Below are positions 23,466 to 34,779 of a stretch of 64,000 nucleotides of DNA, piece after piece; position 1 is the first letter of the stretch; every line of letters begins with the position of its first letter. The stretch comes from Anaeramoeba flamelloides (lineage: Eukaryota; Metamonada; Anaeramoebidae), in the NCBI GenBank assembly GCA_027625915.1, contig JANTQA010000023.1, positions 23,932,001 through 23,996,000 of the forward strand. The letters run 5' to 3'. Under the pieces are notes generated by a model. That model made no database searches. It was not told the origin of the DNA and saw only the letters and a list, made by a program, of their open reading frames with translations. Made by a program: the position numbers and the translations under genes.

Positions 23466-25578
23466 GATGATGGAAATAGAAAACAAGAATTTAAATACAA
23501 ATTCTGAAATTAATTTTCATAAATTTATTTCAAAATTTTTACCAAAAGAAAATAATTTGGATAATTTAAATCAAGAAAATAATAATAACAATATTAGTAG
23601 TAATAATGATCATCAAAGTATTTTATCACTAATTCAAAACGGTATAAGAATTAATGAAGGGGATGAAATTATTGATATTAATGATAATAGTGATGATGAT
23701 TTTCAAAATAATAATGATGACGACGACGACGATGATGATGATGATGATGACGAAGACGACGACAACGATGACGATGACGATGATGACGATGATGATGACA
23801 ATACTAGAACAGCATTACCCTTTTTAATACCACAAATTCATGATCATTTTCCATTTCATATTAGTCAATTTGTAGATAGTAATTTCCATAATCATTTAGA
23901 ATCACATAATCCAAATATTATTCCGGCAATTGATCAAGCATTGACTTCTATATTCTATTTAAATAATTCGATTCAAATCAATAAACTAGATAAAAAATTA
24001 ATTAAAATTAGAGACAGATTATCGGTAATTATTCAATTATTTTTCTTATTAACCACACCACCAAAAATCCGTGAAAATTTTAATAACAAATCAAAAAATT
24101 CTGAAATTACAATTAGAAATAATAATGATCAGAATAATAATAATAAAGAAAAATATGGCACAAAAGAAAAAAATGAAAAGGATGAAAATGAAATTGAAAA
24201 AAATGGCAATGATAATAATAATGATCTTGGTAGCGGTCAAATCAATTATAACAGCAGTGAAATCGAAAATTTTATCATTTTGAATGAAAAAAAAAACAGT
24301 TTACTACAAGAAAAATACCTATCGTTTTTTATTTTTATCAACCATCATAAGAAGTTTTTAAACTATTTAATCAAACATGATTTAAATCTGTTGAATAATT
24401 CTTTACAATTAATGAAAAATTGCCCCGAAATAATTGATTTTGAAAATAAAAAATTATGGTTTAGAAAGCAATTGTATTCTATTCACCCGACAAGATTTGC
24501 AGGAAGGAGGCTTCACATTAAAATTAGAAGAAATAAAATTTTAACTGACGCCTTTTCCCATTTAAGGAACCAACCATCAAAATTGTTTACATTGCCCTTC
24601 CGGGTGGAATTTATTGGCGAAGAGGGATTTGATGCTGGTGGGCTGACCATGGACTTTTACCAGTCTTTAATCAAAGAGTTTTTAAACCCCAATTATGGCT
24701 TGTTTATCAACCAGAAAAGGAATGGGCTCTACATTCCCAACCAATTATCCTCAATCAATCCGCATCATTTGGAGTATTTCCAATTCTGTGGCAAGATCTT
24801 GGCGAAGGCGTTGTTTGATCGAGTTGAATTAGACTTGCATTTTGCAAAATCATTTTATAAGCACATTCTCGGCATCCCATTGAATTTAGAGGACATGCAA
24901 TCGATCGATTACGAATATTATAAAAACTTAACTTGGCTAACAGAAAACCATGTTACAGAAGACCTTTGTATAACCTTTTCCGCCATTCAAGAAAATTTCG
25001 GTGAACAGGTGGTTGTTGATCTCATCCCGAATGGCAGAAATGTACCGGTGACAGACGCAAATAAGCAATTGTTTATCCAACTCGTGTGCCAATTGAAAAT
25101 GACAAAATCCATTGAGCAGCAAATACAGGCATTTTTAAAGGGGTTCCATGAATTAATCCCCCCCGAATTAATCGAATTATTTGACGAACACGAATTCGAT
25201 TTGCTGATTTCTGGCCTCCCAGAAATAGATATCAAGGACTTGAAAAATAATACGATTTATGCTGGCGGATACACGAAAAACAGCAGGGTTGTGAAATGGT
25301 TCTGGCAAATAATCGAAGGCTTAGATCGCGAACAACAGGCAAAGTTTTTGCAATTTGTCACAGGCACCTCACGGGTTCCGCTAGGTGGATTCGCCAACCT
25401 CAGAGGAGTAGAGGGAATAACTAAATTCAAAATTCAAAAAATAACAGATAAAATTAGACTGCCTTCATCTCATACCTGCTATAACCAATTAGATCTCCCT
25501 CAATATACTTCAAAAAAAATAATGGCAAAAAAACTTATATTCGCAATAAACGAAACAGAAGGGTTTGGCTTTAGATAA
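13462..25578 (+). CDS. HUWE1: Giant HECT-type E3 ubiquitin ligase, HUWE1/Tom1/UPL1-like
   Basis: This 4038-residue protein is encoded by one uninterrupted 12.1-kb exon. The HECT domain occupies about residues 3683-4038: EFIGEEGFDAGGLTMDFYQS, FCGKILAKALFDRVELDLHF, LIPPELIELFDEHEFDLLIS, RVPLGGFANLRG, and the active-site loop LPSSHTCYNQLDLP with the ubiquitin-accepting Cys at residue 4006 (codon 25477-25479). It ends in EGFGFR, as this subfamily does. The roughly 3600 residues before it are mostly helical and fit an armadillo-like solenoid, with plausible DUF908/DUF913-type regions between about 220 and 800. They are broken by Lys/Glu runs (about 120-205, 475-545), an NK repeat (about 873-905), an Asp/Glu block (about 2650), an Asn run (about 3319) and an Asp run (about 3418-3449). 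Length is close to human HUWE1. UBA, UIM and WWE modules were not recognised. It transfers ubiquitin to substrates in the nucleus or cytosol. Confidence 0.95.
16081..16170 (+). repeat. AATAAA hexamer repeat inside the ligase coding region
   Basis: Tandem AATAAA units, with an interruption by AAGCAAAATAAAAAGC, encode alternating Asn-Lys. Such a tract is prone to length change by slippage while staying in frame. Confidence 0.85.
23418..23463 (+). repeat. AAT microsatellite encoding an Asn run in the ligase
   Basis: An almost pure AAT run gives about 15 Asn at residues 3319-3333. A second low-complexity tract of GAT/GAC codons at 23717-23808 encodes an Asp run. Confidence 0.85.
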
Positions 25579-25916
25579 TTTTTTGATTTTTAAAATTAGA
25601 TTATGTTTTATTAATAATACTATACATTACAATTTTTTTTGCATTTTTTATTGTTTTTTTTTTTTTTTCTGAAAATTGAATTTTAAATTTTTTCTCAAAA
25701 TTTATCAAGTATGTTAGTTTTAATAATATAGTTTGAATAAACAATAATAACACTTGCATAATTATTGTTTGTTGTTTCGTCATAAAAACATTGATATTAG
25801 AAATTATTTTGAGAATGTAGAAATTTTTTGAGTTTGGTTTTTTCAAAACCAAAAAATTTTCTTTTTAATAGTCGATAAATACTTTTGTAATTTTCAATTT
25901 TTTTTTAATCAAAGGA

Positions 25917-26145
25917 TTCATTTTTAAACTAAACTCTATTTCAAAAATTGTGACTCATCTGAAATGATAAATTGAAAAAAAAAAATATACTTTGGTATTC
26001 AAGAACAATTAATAATTAAATCTGATTTGTAATTCACTTTTTAATTATTATAAAAATATAAGTACTGATATTTAAATAATTAAAAAAAAAAAACCAAAAA
26101 CTAAAAAAAAGTTGAGTCACAATTTTTGAAATGAGCATTACCTAT
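25917..26145. repeat. Family H MITE, copy 2
   Basis: The left end AAACTAAACTCTATTTCAAA, then AATTGTGACTCA, mirrors TGAGTCACAATTTTTGAAAT at 26113-26132. It shares the AAACTAAACTC start with the copy at 2960. A related copy with AATTGTGACTTCACCTGAAA lies at 56780-56995. Confidence 0.7.
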
Positions 26146-27529
26146 TTTTTATTCGTGAACTTTTACTTAAAAAAAGTTGAACAACCAGATTTTTTACGAA
26201 TAATTAAATTCATTTTAAATGACATTACATTTTTTCAATTTTATAGTAGTTATTGGTCTTTTCGAAGATCTTTTTTTTTTCTAGGTGAGTAAAAGAAATA
26301 GAAAAAAAAGAGAAAAAAAAAGAAAAATAAAAATTTGAAAAAGCAAAAACAAAATTTGAAAAATTAGATAAAATGGTTCTGATTCAAAAATTTGAAAAAA
26401 ATTTTTGATCAGAATATTGGAATAAACATTCAAAAAAGCAACAATTAACATTATAAAGCGAGTCAAAATTTTTGAAATCGAGTTTATTTGAATTCTTTCA
26501 GATCAATATTTTTTTAAAAAAAAATATAGTTTTACTGAAAGGTTTAATTTTAAATTGAATTTTTTTTATTGTTTTTTTCAAAGAAGATCAAGGACTTTTG
26601 TTGATTCACTTCTAAAAAAATCTTCTTTAATATTCAAAAAAAAAAAATTGGTACTATTTTTCTTGGAAGCGATAAACAAGTATTTTTGGTTAAAAAATGA
26701 ATTTTTTTAAGTTTAAGAAAGTAATATTTAGTTCAGATTCAAATTCAATTCAAACAGAGAATCTTTGAAAATATTTATAAACGAGAAACTTGAAGATTAT
26801 AGTTTTATGTGATTTTAAAATTTAAAATAATTTTCTGGTTACCTTATATATCAAATTTAGAAAAAAATAAAAGACCAAAGTGACTGAATTGAGTTGTGAG
26901 AAATAAAAAGTTACAAGATAACAAAACTTAAGATTTAGATTTTTCTAAATGATTTCTGTGAGTGCTTTTTCGAAAAATTTCCTATTAGGCAAATTCTAAA
27001 TTTTAATGATCAAAGTCAAAATTTACACTATAAATATTTCAAAATAAAAACTGCCCACAACTAGTTCTATTTATTATTATAATTTAATCATGAGATACTT
27101 TACTTCAAGTATGCCAAATACTTAGAAATAATTTGGAAAGAAACACCTATGTTATCAAATATTTTTTTTTTAAATTTATTTGTTTTGATTGGAAAAGTTC
27201 ATAAAGGTTTTGGATCAATAACAGTTTTAATCATTTACAAAGAAAAAATTACAATATTGTTGGATTTTTTTAACGGTGATCTTTTAATGATTTTTTCTGG
27301 TTTATTACCTTGTATTTCAATCCTAACAGATTATTAAATATGAATCGTCCTAAAGAGTGCTGGTTTCGAATAAAATCTGGGGATACTTCCCAAAAAAATA
27401 TTATTTGAGGTTAATTATTGACTTAGTTTCTTATATTCAAAAATTAATTTTAATTTTTTTATGTATTTGAGATTTTTTATTTTTTGTTCTACTTGAAAAA
27501 ATCCAGAGGAAACCCCTGGAAAATAAATG

Positions 27530-28048
27530 AAATTCCAAAAATTTGGTAAAGTTTAAACGGTTTAAATAATAGCAATACTACAATTTACATTCAATTTGGA
27601 AATAATTTTGATTTTACAAATTATTTCATTTTTTGTCTTTTTTGTTTTGTTTTCATTTCCTTTTTTCCAGTTATGTAATTTGTTTCTTTAGATCTGGAAT
27701 TTTTTTTAAATGGTTGATAGAAGGTTAGTATTGAGTTTGTTAAATTGGAAAACCACATACAATCAGTCGATAGTATCTTATCATTTGATCGATCAACAAT
27801 TATTGGTGAAATTTCAACAAATTTATAAATACATTTTTTGTTCCACTCGTTTCATTATTTTGGACACACTTATTTTTATTTTTTGGTTTTATATTTTTTT
27901 TTTTATTTGGATGAAAATGATTACTTATAAAAACATTAATACTCATTAACTTAAATCCTTTTTTATATTATGTTTGGAAAAATATGATAAATTGAGTTTT
28001 TTTTTTACCTATTTTTGATTTTGGGTGTGTCCAAATTTCTGGAATTGG
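27530..28048 (+). repeat. Family A element, copy 2, without insertion
   Basis: The ends are AATTCCAAAAATTTGG at 27531 and, inverted, CCAAATTTCTGGAATT at 28031-28046. The internal sequence is collinear with 6003-6640 except for the missing family B piece, so this copy shows the pre-insertion state of that site. Confidence 0.75.
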
Positions 28049-28675
28049 GTTTACAAATAATAAATTATTTTAATAATTAGTTTTTCCTTTATGTCAGTTA
28101 TTTGTAAACATGTACTACTGGCTTTTGAATAATAAAATGTAAACAATTACACATAGACCAATACTCATCTTCTCTACTATTTTATGATTCATATTTATTT
28201 AAATTAGAACAAAAAATAAATAATTTCTAAAAAAAAACATTTTTGATATATAAAAAAACTTATCATTCTAAGAAAAAATTTTTAAGAGGTTTTATAATTG
28301 GTAACCTTACTGAAAATGATAATTAATTTATTTTAATAAACGAAAAATTAAATGATTAAACAATTCATCTTCCATGAAAAAATTCGATTCAGATGTCACC
28401 CGTTTGAAAATTTTTTTTTTTTTTTGTTAAGAGAAGAATAATAAGATGAGTTTATTCTCTTTAGTGAGTTGTCCAGTAAAGAGGGAACTTTTTTTTTTTT
28501 GAAAACAAATAATCTTATTCTTTCATTTTAAATTATTTGGTGTTTCTTCATTTAGTAATATTTCTTCTTATGAATGAAATATTCCAAAACGAAAACAATA
28601 TTTAAAAAGGTATTTAGTTCTAGTTGTTTTTGATTATCTGTTTTGTAGATGATTCTTATTGTCTCTCTTTGTTTT

Positions 28676-28790
28676 TTTTTCTTTTGATTTTTTTATTTGT
28701 CACAATCAATTTGATTGTTAAAAAGTTATTAATTCTGAAAAAGAGATTTAAAAATTAAATTGATTGTGATAAATAAAAAACTCAAAAAGA
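28676..28790. repeat. Short inverted-repeat element
   Basis: TTATTTGTCACAATCAATTT near 28694 is mirrored by AAATTGATTGTGATAAATAA at 28757-28776, with about 45 bases between the arms. Non-coding. Confidence 0.65.
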
Positions 28791-30519
28791 TTTCTAATAA
28801 GATGAAATTGACTTAGTATATAAAAATTAATTATTTAAGATATCTTAGTATACAAATTATTTGAGTTTTTTTTAGATTGTTTATTGGGATTATTTTTACA
28901 AAAAAAAAACCTTCATAAATATTTTATGAACAATAGATTTTTCAGTTTTATTCTTCTAGTTCTAATAGTATATGAGATAATAAAAGAAAATATAAACTTT
29001 TATCAAAATAGGATCATTATTAAAGAATTTCGAAAAAATCGAAGGAGGTTCACTGAAATTTTTACGATTAATCCAATAAAAGTTTTTCTATTCCTATCTT
29101 TTGGTAGAGAGTTTTTGTCTCTTTAATTTATTATTAAAAATTTATGAATTTTAAGATCTCTAAAATCATCCATTGAATTTAATAATATATTTGTTTTAAT
29201 GAATAATTGTTTGTCTGATTGAAAAGATTAATTTATATCTTTCTTTGAAGTTTATTAACTTTGTATTTTAATGATTTTTTTTTTTGTTTTCAGAAAGGTT
29301 TACCAATTATAAATAGTATTAAAATTTTTTCCTAGAATGATTTCTTTTTTTAATTGACAAAAATGTTTTTTTTTTTGAATTTTTTTCCTTTTTTTATTCG
29401 AATTTAAAAAACTGCAAACCACAAAAAAAAATAATGAAGAATGGTATTGGTTTATTGGTGAATTTTTACTTTTTATTATTCAAATACAAACAGCACATTT
29501 AAACAAATAACTGATATAAATGAAAAACTAATTATTAAAAAAAAAAATATTGTTTTTTCCAGGGGGTGGTTAGTGAGTATTTCAAGGAGAACAAAAAATT
29601 AAAAAACTTCAAACTCATATAACAATAATTGAATTATTACTTGGGTAAAATATGATATAGAACTTTTTACCAAAATAAAAGCCTGATATTTTATCAAGTA
29701 CAAATAATTTATAAAGTATGTAACCTGAAGTAACTAGCAACTCTAATTTTTTTATTTTTCCCAAAGGTAATCGAGTAACTATTTATACAAGGCTTCAATT
29801 AAATCTAATATAAAACCTCATTTATCAACTTTAGAGAGATGAATTATAATTTTTGAAAAAGTTTATTTCCCAAATAAATTTTTTCAATAAAAAGACCTTT
29901 GATCCTTTTTTTAGTTGGGATTTTTTGATCAAAAAAGAAAAAAAAAATTACAAAAAAAATTTATTTTGAAGAAATCTCAATTTTAGTAATTATCTAGAGT
30001 TTATAGGAATAAATAGTGTTTCAACTTTAATCTTATTTTGGTAAATACAATAAAAATAAATCTAAATATTGAATCCTTGGAGATCTATAAAAATTGATCA
30101 TTTGTTTTATTCACAAATATATAGTAAATTTTCTGAAATTTAATAGATTTTGAGATAATTCTTTTCAAATATTCAAGAGTATAAATAAGGAACTTTTTAT
30201 ATTAAAATCATTTTTTTGATAATATTTATTATTTTTTTCTTTAGAATTATTAATTTAAATTTTGTTTATTAATTGGAAATCTTTAAAAAAAATTATGAAA
30301 TAATTATAAAACCTATTATATACATATAATCTTTGGGATGTTAAAAACTTACTTGAAACTTTAAGATTTGGTTATTCATTATTGATTAAAAATAATCAAA
30401 TTAAAAAGTATTTTTTTAAGATTATGAGTTGAATTTTCCAGATTTACACAAAGTATTTTGGGAGAGTTTTTAATTTGATTTTTTGTTTTTTTTTTACATA
30501 TTTTTGTTATTCAAAAAAA

Positions 30520-30840
30520 AAAGAAAAAATTGATTTGAAATGTTCTGTGAATCAAAATATTTATCTCAAAAAATCGAGTAAATTTTTTTCAGCAAAAATT
30601 TTTTTAATCAAAAAAACAAAAAAAAATAGCAAAAAATCTAGATTAAAAAAATTATGAAAATTTTTCAACCTTTTGCATTAATAATTAAAAAGTTACTCAA
30701 AAAATCAAGGAAATGACCTTCATAATTAAGTTTAACTTAGGTATACTACTAATGGTGAATGGGATCTATCTTTGGAACAAGAAGAAAAACAGATATAGAT
30801 TATATTTTGAAACACAGATTATAGTCTTTGGGAACGCTTT
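30520..30840 (+). repeat. Family I dispersed repeat, copy 1
   Basis: It is collinear with 54990-55275: TTATCTCAAAAAAT, ACTTAGGTATACTA, GGAACAAGAAGAAAAA and ACACAGATTATA occur in the same order and orientation. No coding frame is shared. Confidence 0.65.
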
Positions 30841-31069
30841 ATTTTGATTACTGAAATTCTTTTGAAAATAAGTATATTTTTATCTTGATTTTTTGGAGAA
30901 ACCAGTGTATTTTTATTTTTAAAATGTATTTTGGTACACTTCCTTTGCAAATAATACGATTTCTTATTTCTTCGAAAGTAAATAATTTTTTTTAATAATT
31001 ATTCAGAAATATGTTTAATTTTGAACTTTTTCGGAAAGGAGAAAAATCGATTAAAGTTTTAAAAGCAAT

Positions 31070-31268
31070 ACAACCAATTCCACTTTTAAGGAACAAACTT
31101 GAACGGACTTGAAGGCACACAAAAAATCTCAAATTAAGGCACTTAATTCTGATTCTAGTAAAATAATTTGTATAAAAAAAATTTCCAAATTTTGACCATT
31201 AATTTGAGATTTTTTGTACATGAAATTTCGATAAAATTTTGTGACTTACAAGTGAAAATTACATTAAT
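31070..31268. repeat. Family C palindromic MITE, copy 1
   Basis: It carries the family C pattern of CCACTTTTAAGG, GGCAC, AAAATCTCAAATTAAGGCAC, then the inverted TTAATTTGAGATTTTTTG and CTTACAAGTG. The hairpin consensus is clearest in the copy at 50490. Confidence 0.7.
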
Positions 31269-31351
31269 TTATTTTTGGAAAAGAGCATTGAAAGTAACTT
31301 TGGTTTTCGTATATGAACCAGACTTTAACTTACTGTTTATTGCTCAATAAA

Positions 31352-31560
31352 CAGATCAAAAATTTTCATTCAACTTTGCTCCAAAAAAATCACATCCCAA
31401 GAACTAAAATAAATCATCAAAGTTCCCTATTGTCAAAGGGATTTTAATAATTTATACTGGTTTTGTCAATTAAAAATTTGAAATACAACCTCACTTTCAA
31501 TCTTTTTTGGAAATCTTAATGAAAATTTTGTTCATTTATTTTGAAACAATTAGTAGTTTT
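31352..31560. repeat. Family E element, copy 2
   Basis: It shares AAATTTTCATTCAACTTTGC at the left, AAATAAATCATCAAAGTTCC inside, and GAAAATTTTGTTCATTTATT at the right with the copies at 230 and 35545. Confidence 0.6.
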
Positions 31561-31863
31561 GAATTTCAAGATATTTTGTAGTTATCATATTTTTACTTTA
31601 TTTTTCAATTGTAAGACACGGTAAAATTTTTTGAAATTTGCTCTTAAATTTACTCGAATAATTTTTTTAGTTTACTAGCCCCTTAAATTTGAATTTCTCA
31701 AGTTGATAGTTTTCCAGAGTTGATCAGTGGTGTTAAACTGTACTCTGGAAGATCAAATTTACTTGTTTATTTAAGAAGTTTTTGAAAAAATTTCTTTTTA
31801 ACAAAATCATTTTTTTTAAAAATTCTTTTGTTAATTTAATTTGTTAAACAGAATTAAATTTAG

Positions 31864-32400
31864 ATGACTATTGGAAAATCAAATAGACAATTCCGAAAAA
31901 AGGGAAGAAAACAAAAAGCCGATCCATTTTTAAAAAAAGTGTGGTATGATGTCAAAGCACCAAACATTTTTAGAGAAACTCAAATCGGTAAAACATGTGT
32001 CAACCCAACTGGAGGCGGAAAAACTTCTGAACAACAATTAGACAAAAGAATGTTTGAAGTAAGCTTGGGTGATCTTAACAAAGATGAAAGAAAAGCTTAT
32101 ATGCAATTCAAATTCCGTGTCGAACACGTTTCTGGTACTAACTGTTTCACTAACTTTTATGGAATGAGATTAACCAACGACAAAGTACAGTCTCTTGTTG
32201 TTAAATACCATACCTTAATTGAAGCTGTTGTAAACGTAAAAACTACTGATGGTAATAATTTTTTTTTTTTTTTTTTTTTATTTTGTTTTTTTGTTGAAAA
32301 AAAATCAAAGTTTTGAAAAAGAATGAGGCTGTGAACAAAAAACAGTTACTGAACAAATTAGACATTTTGTTCGAAAACAATTTTTTATTTTCAAGTTTTG

Positions 32401-32448
<48 letters not shown>

Positions 32449-32995
32449 TTTGTTTGTGTTTGTTCAAAATAAAATTATCAGAAAAAATCCATCACAACAA
32501 ACGACTAGATCACAATCTAACAATTGACTTTTCCGAAATTTGATTTTTTTTTTAATGTCCAAAACTTCTTTTTTTAAAAACAACCAATAATAAAATAAAA
32601 TAATAGGGTACACCGTCAGAATCTTTTGTATTGGATTTACAAAAAAAGACAGAAACCAAGTCAAAAAAACATGCTATGCACAAAGCTCCCAAGTAAGAGA
32701 AATTAGAAGAAGAATGGTCAACATCATGATCAAAGAATCAAACTGTACATTAAAAGAATTAACTCTTAAACTCATTTCAGAATCTGTTCCAAAGGAAATC
32801 ACCAAACAGTGCCAAAGTGTTTTCCCATTACAAAACGTCTATCTTAGGAAGATGAAAGTCTTAAAAACACCAAAGGTTGATGTTGACACAATCCTTAAAT
32901 TACACGGATTTGAGACTAAGAAAAAAAAGGAAACTGGAAAGAAAGTAAACAGAAAAAAAAAGAAGAGAGGTGGTAATAAAAAGAAAAAAAATTAA
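31864..32995 (+). CDS. RPS3A: Small-subunit ribosomal protein eS1 (S3a), two exons
   Basis: This is a 40S ribosomal protein near the mRNA exit site, needed for small-subunit assembly. Exons 31864-32251 and 32607-32995 join in phase 1 across a 355-base GT-AG intron, giving 258 residues. That is close to the usual length of about 264. The family signature is clear: DPFLKKVWYDVKAP, FEVSLGDLNKDE, VEHVSGTNCFTNFYGMRLT, VVNVKTTDGYTVRIFCIGFT, TCYAQSSQVREIRRRMVNIM and CQSVFPLQNVYLRKMKVLK. The splice restores Gly in TTDGYTVRIF. The C terminus is a Lys/Arg/Gly tail instead of the longer acidic end of animal S3a. GC content and codon choice are higher than in neighbours, as expected for a strongly expressed gene. 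A possible 5'-leader intron acceptor (TTAAACAG) lies just before the start. Confidence 0.98.
32252..32606 (+). other. Intron of the eS1 gene with very long T runs
   Basis: It runs from GTAATA to AATAATAG. It contains an 18-base T run near 32261 and a pure run of about 46 T at 32402-32447. Such runs are unstable and hard to sequence, so the exact intron length may vary. Confidence 0.9.
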
Positions 32996-33813
32996 ATTGA
33001 TTCCAAATAAAGATTTCTATAATAACAATAATCATCACCAAACAAATTAAAAAAATATTTCATTAAATTTCTACGTTTTATGATCGATACTTTTCAATAT
33101 TTAGATCTTCTAGATCTTACATTTTTGGACTTTACACTTTATGACAAAGACTCCAAAGATAGAAAATTATAACAAAAAAAAAAAAATAATAACAAAAAAA
33201 AATTAAATTATATTTCTTCATTTTAAATTTTTTTGATCAATTCTTTTTCAAAAGAATTAAAAAACAAAAACAACTTAATTATTTGACCTTTCAATCGAAT
33301 TTATTTCTGCTAACGTTATGAATAAAATTGAAATATTTGTTTTAATTTAGTTTATCGAATACAAATAAAGTGATCATTTTTTGAAAATTAGCATAAATTT
33401 TCGGAAAAATTGATTTTCATTTATTTTTATTCAAGTTCTAAGCTTTAAAATATCAATTTTTTTGGGTGCTTAGTCGTGTCAATATCAGATAAATTGGTTG
33501 TCTAAATTGTAAACATCTTTATATTTTTGAGTTTTTGCTTTTCGATTTTGGGCTAATTAATATTTTAATTTCAGGTGCCTTTGTTTACAATTTTTTTCTA
33601 TTTGGAGTTCTTTTTTCAGACAGTTAAAGTTAACACAGAAAAGTTAAACAAAAGAATTAAATTTCTTCAATTTAAAATAAATTATTATTGTTAAAGAGTA
33701 AAGAATCAATTAAATTCGATTTAGTCTGATTTGTGGTTATTTTATAACTTTTGATATTTGATAAAGACATAATTTTGTTAGATTTTTTGATATATTATAT
33801 CATTCTACATGTA
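32996..33813. other. Spacer downstream of the eS1 gene
   Basis: It holds the eS1 3' region, with TAAATTGATTCCAAATAAAG just after the stop. AATAAA at 33005-33010 is a plausible polyadenylation signal. Nothing else is recognised. Confidence 0.5.
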
Positions 33814-34201
33814 CAGCCCTTCCAAAGCTACCCTGAAATTTTAAATAAAATAAATTTGAATTTTCAATTGTTAGTTTACATTTACAAAAAATTCTGAAAT
33901 ACGAGTTAGTGTTCAAATTTAGGAAAATTGATGAGCTATTATTCAAATTTCTGAAAAATCAAAAAACAAAAAATTCAAGATCCCATGAAACTGAAAAAAT
34001 TATCAGTCTAAAAAAGCACAAAAAATATCTTTATTTTCGATCTTTGAAAATTTACATTTTTTGAAAAATTTTTAAGTTTCAAATTTCGATTTTTTTTTTT
34101 GAATAATAACTCTTATCTCAGAATTTTTTGTAAATGGAAAATACGAATAGAAAAATCAATTGTGTTTTATTTAAAATTTTATTTTAGCCTTTGTTAGGCT
34201 G
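33814..34201. repeat. Foldback MITE with TA target duplication (Tc1/mariner-like)
   Basis: The element starts CAGCCCTTCCAAAGCTA and ends TAGCCTTTGTTAGGCTG, each flanked by TA. Arms of about 100 bases or more pair internally, for example TTTACAAAAAATTCTGA at 33882 with TCAGAATTTTTTGTAAA at 34117-34133. TA flanks and CAG ends are typical of Tc1/mariner-type non-autonomous elements. No transposase. Confidence 0.8.
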
Positions 34202-34530
34202 TATGTGTTGAATTATAAATTTGTTTTATATTTGAGATCTCTATTAGCGACATATGTAAAATATTTTGTCTTTTACATATTTTTTTCAGATTATTCGAAA
34301 TGGTGTTTGTATTGTAAAATTTTTGTTGTTGTTTTGATATACTTGTGATTTAAATTTGTTGATTATTTTCTATGTGTAGTACGTTATATGTAGATTTGTG
34401 TGTTGTTTTATATTAGATTTGGTTTGGACTTTTCAATCCTGGAATGTAAATGTTTATCCTGAGTAAGTTTGAAGACAAAACTTATATTGAATATCCTATT
34501 TCATTGTTATCAACAATATGAAAAAATGTT

Positions 34531-34542
34531 TTTATATATAAA
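34531..34542 (+). promoter_or_regulatory. TATA-like sequence just upstream of tRNA-Gln
   Basis: TTTATATATAAA ends one base before the tRNA. Upstream TATA-like boxes help position Pol III in several AT-rich protists. In this AT-rich DNA it could also be chance. Confidence 0.35.
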
Positions 34543-34543
34543 A

Positions 34544-34614
34544 GGTTCTATGGTGTAATGGCAGCATGAGAGGTTTTGATTCTCTAGACCTAGGTTCGAT
34601 TCCTAGTAGAACCA
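34544..34614 (+). tRNA. trnQ-TTG: tRNA-Gln, anticodon TTG (UUG), reads CAA
   Basis: A full 71-nt cloverleaf is present. The acceptor stem GGTTCTA pairs with TAGAACC and the discriminator is A. The D-arm/A box is TGGTGTAATGG. The anticodon stem AGAGG pairs with TCTCT (one G-T pair) around loop TTTTGAT, so the anticodon is TTG. The T arm CTAGG-TTCGATT-CCTAG contains a perfect B box, GGTTCGATTCC. There is no intron and no encoded CCA beyond the ACCA overlap. A T10 terminator follows. It reads normal Gln codons, and coding genes here end in TAA or TGA, so a standard code is expected. Confidence 0.97.
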
Positions 34615-34619
34615 ATTAA

Positions 34620-34629
34620 TTTTTTTTTT
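34620..34629 (+). terminator. Pol III terminator (T10)
   Basis: A run of ten T starts six bases after the tRNA 3' end, as expected for RNA polymerase III termination. Confidence 0.8.
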
Positions 34630-34779
34630 CAATTTCAAGAACAAAATAATCTTTATTAGCTCTTTGTCTATCGATTCCATACTATGATTTTTCAAAATCC
34701 AAAGAGAATTTCCCTAATGGCAATAAATAATTTTTTTTTTGAGTTTAGCAAGTTTGAAAAATTCACTTCTCACTTTTTT

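Larger units (their letters stand above)
30900..31680 (-). repeat. Family L element interrupted by families C and E
   Basis: In reverse complement this matches 34780-35100 piecewise: GTGTACCAAAATACATTTTA, GAAAAAGTTCAAAATTAAAC, CTTTCAATGCTCTTTTCC and CTTACAATTGAAAAA. The pieces are separated here by a family C hairpin (31070-31268) and a family E element (31352-31560), while the other copy is continuous. It is therefore a nest of insertions. Confidence 0.65.
25579..31863. other. 6.3-kb gene-free, repeat-rich spacer
   Basis: No gene is supportable here. The short open frames inside are AT-rich chance frames without recognisable similarity. Identified repeats are family H at 25917, family A at 27530, a short inverted pair at 28676, family I at 30520, and the nested cluster L/C/E at 30900-31680. 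The 3' end of the ligase transcript and the promoter of the eS1 gene must also lie here; I see no clear signals for either. Confidence 0.6.

Noticed and set aside
28884-29126. 80-residue ORF in the 25.6-31.9 kb spacer
   Set aside because: No similarity recognised and surrounded by repeats; likely a chance frame.
32402-32447. Long T run as evidence of a retrotransposed poly(A) tail
   Set aside because: It lies inside a functional intron of the eS1 gene with no adjoining cDNA-like sequence or target duplication, so simple slippage is more likely.
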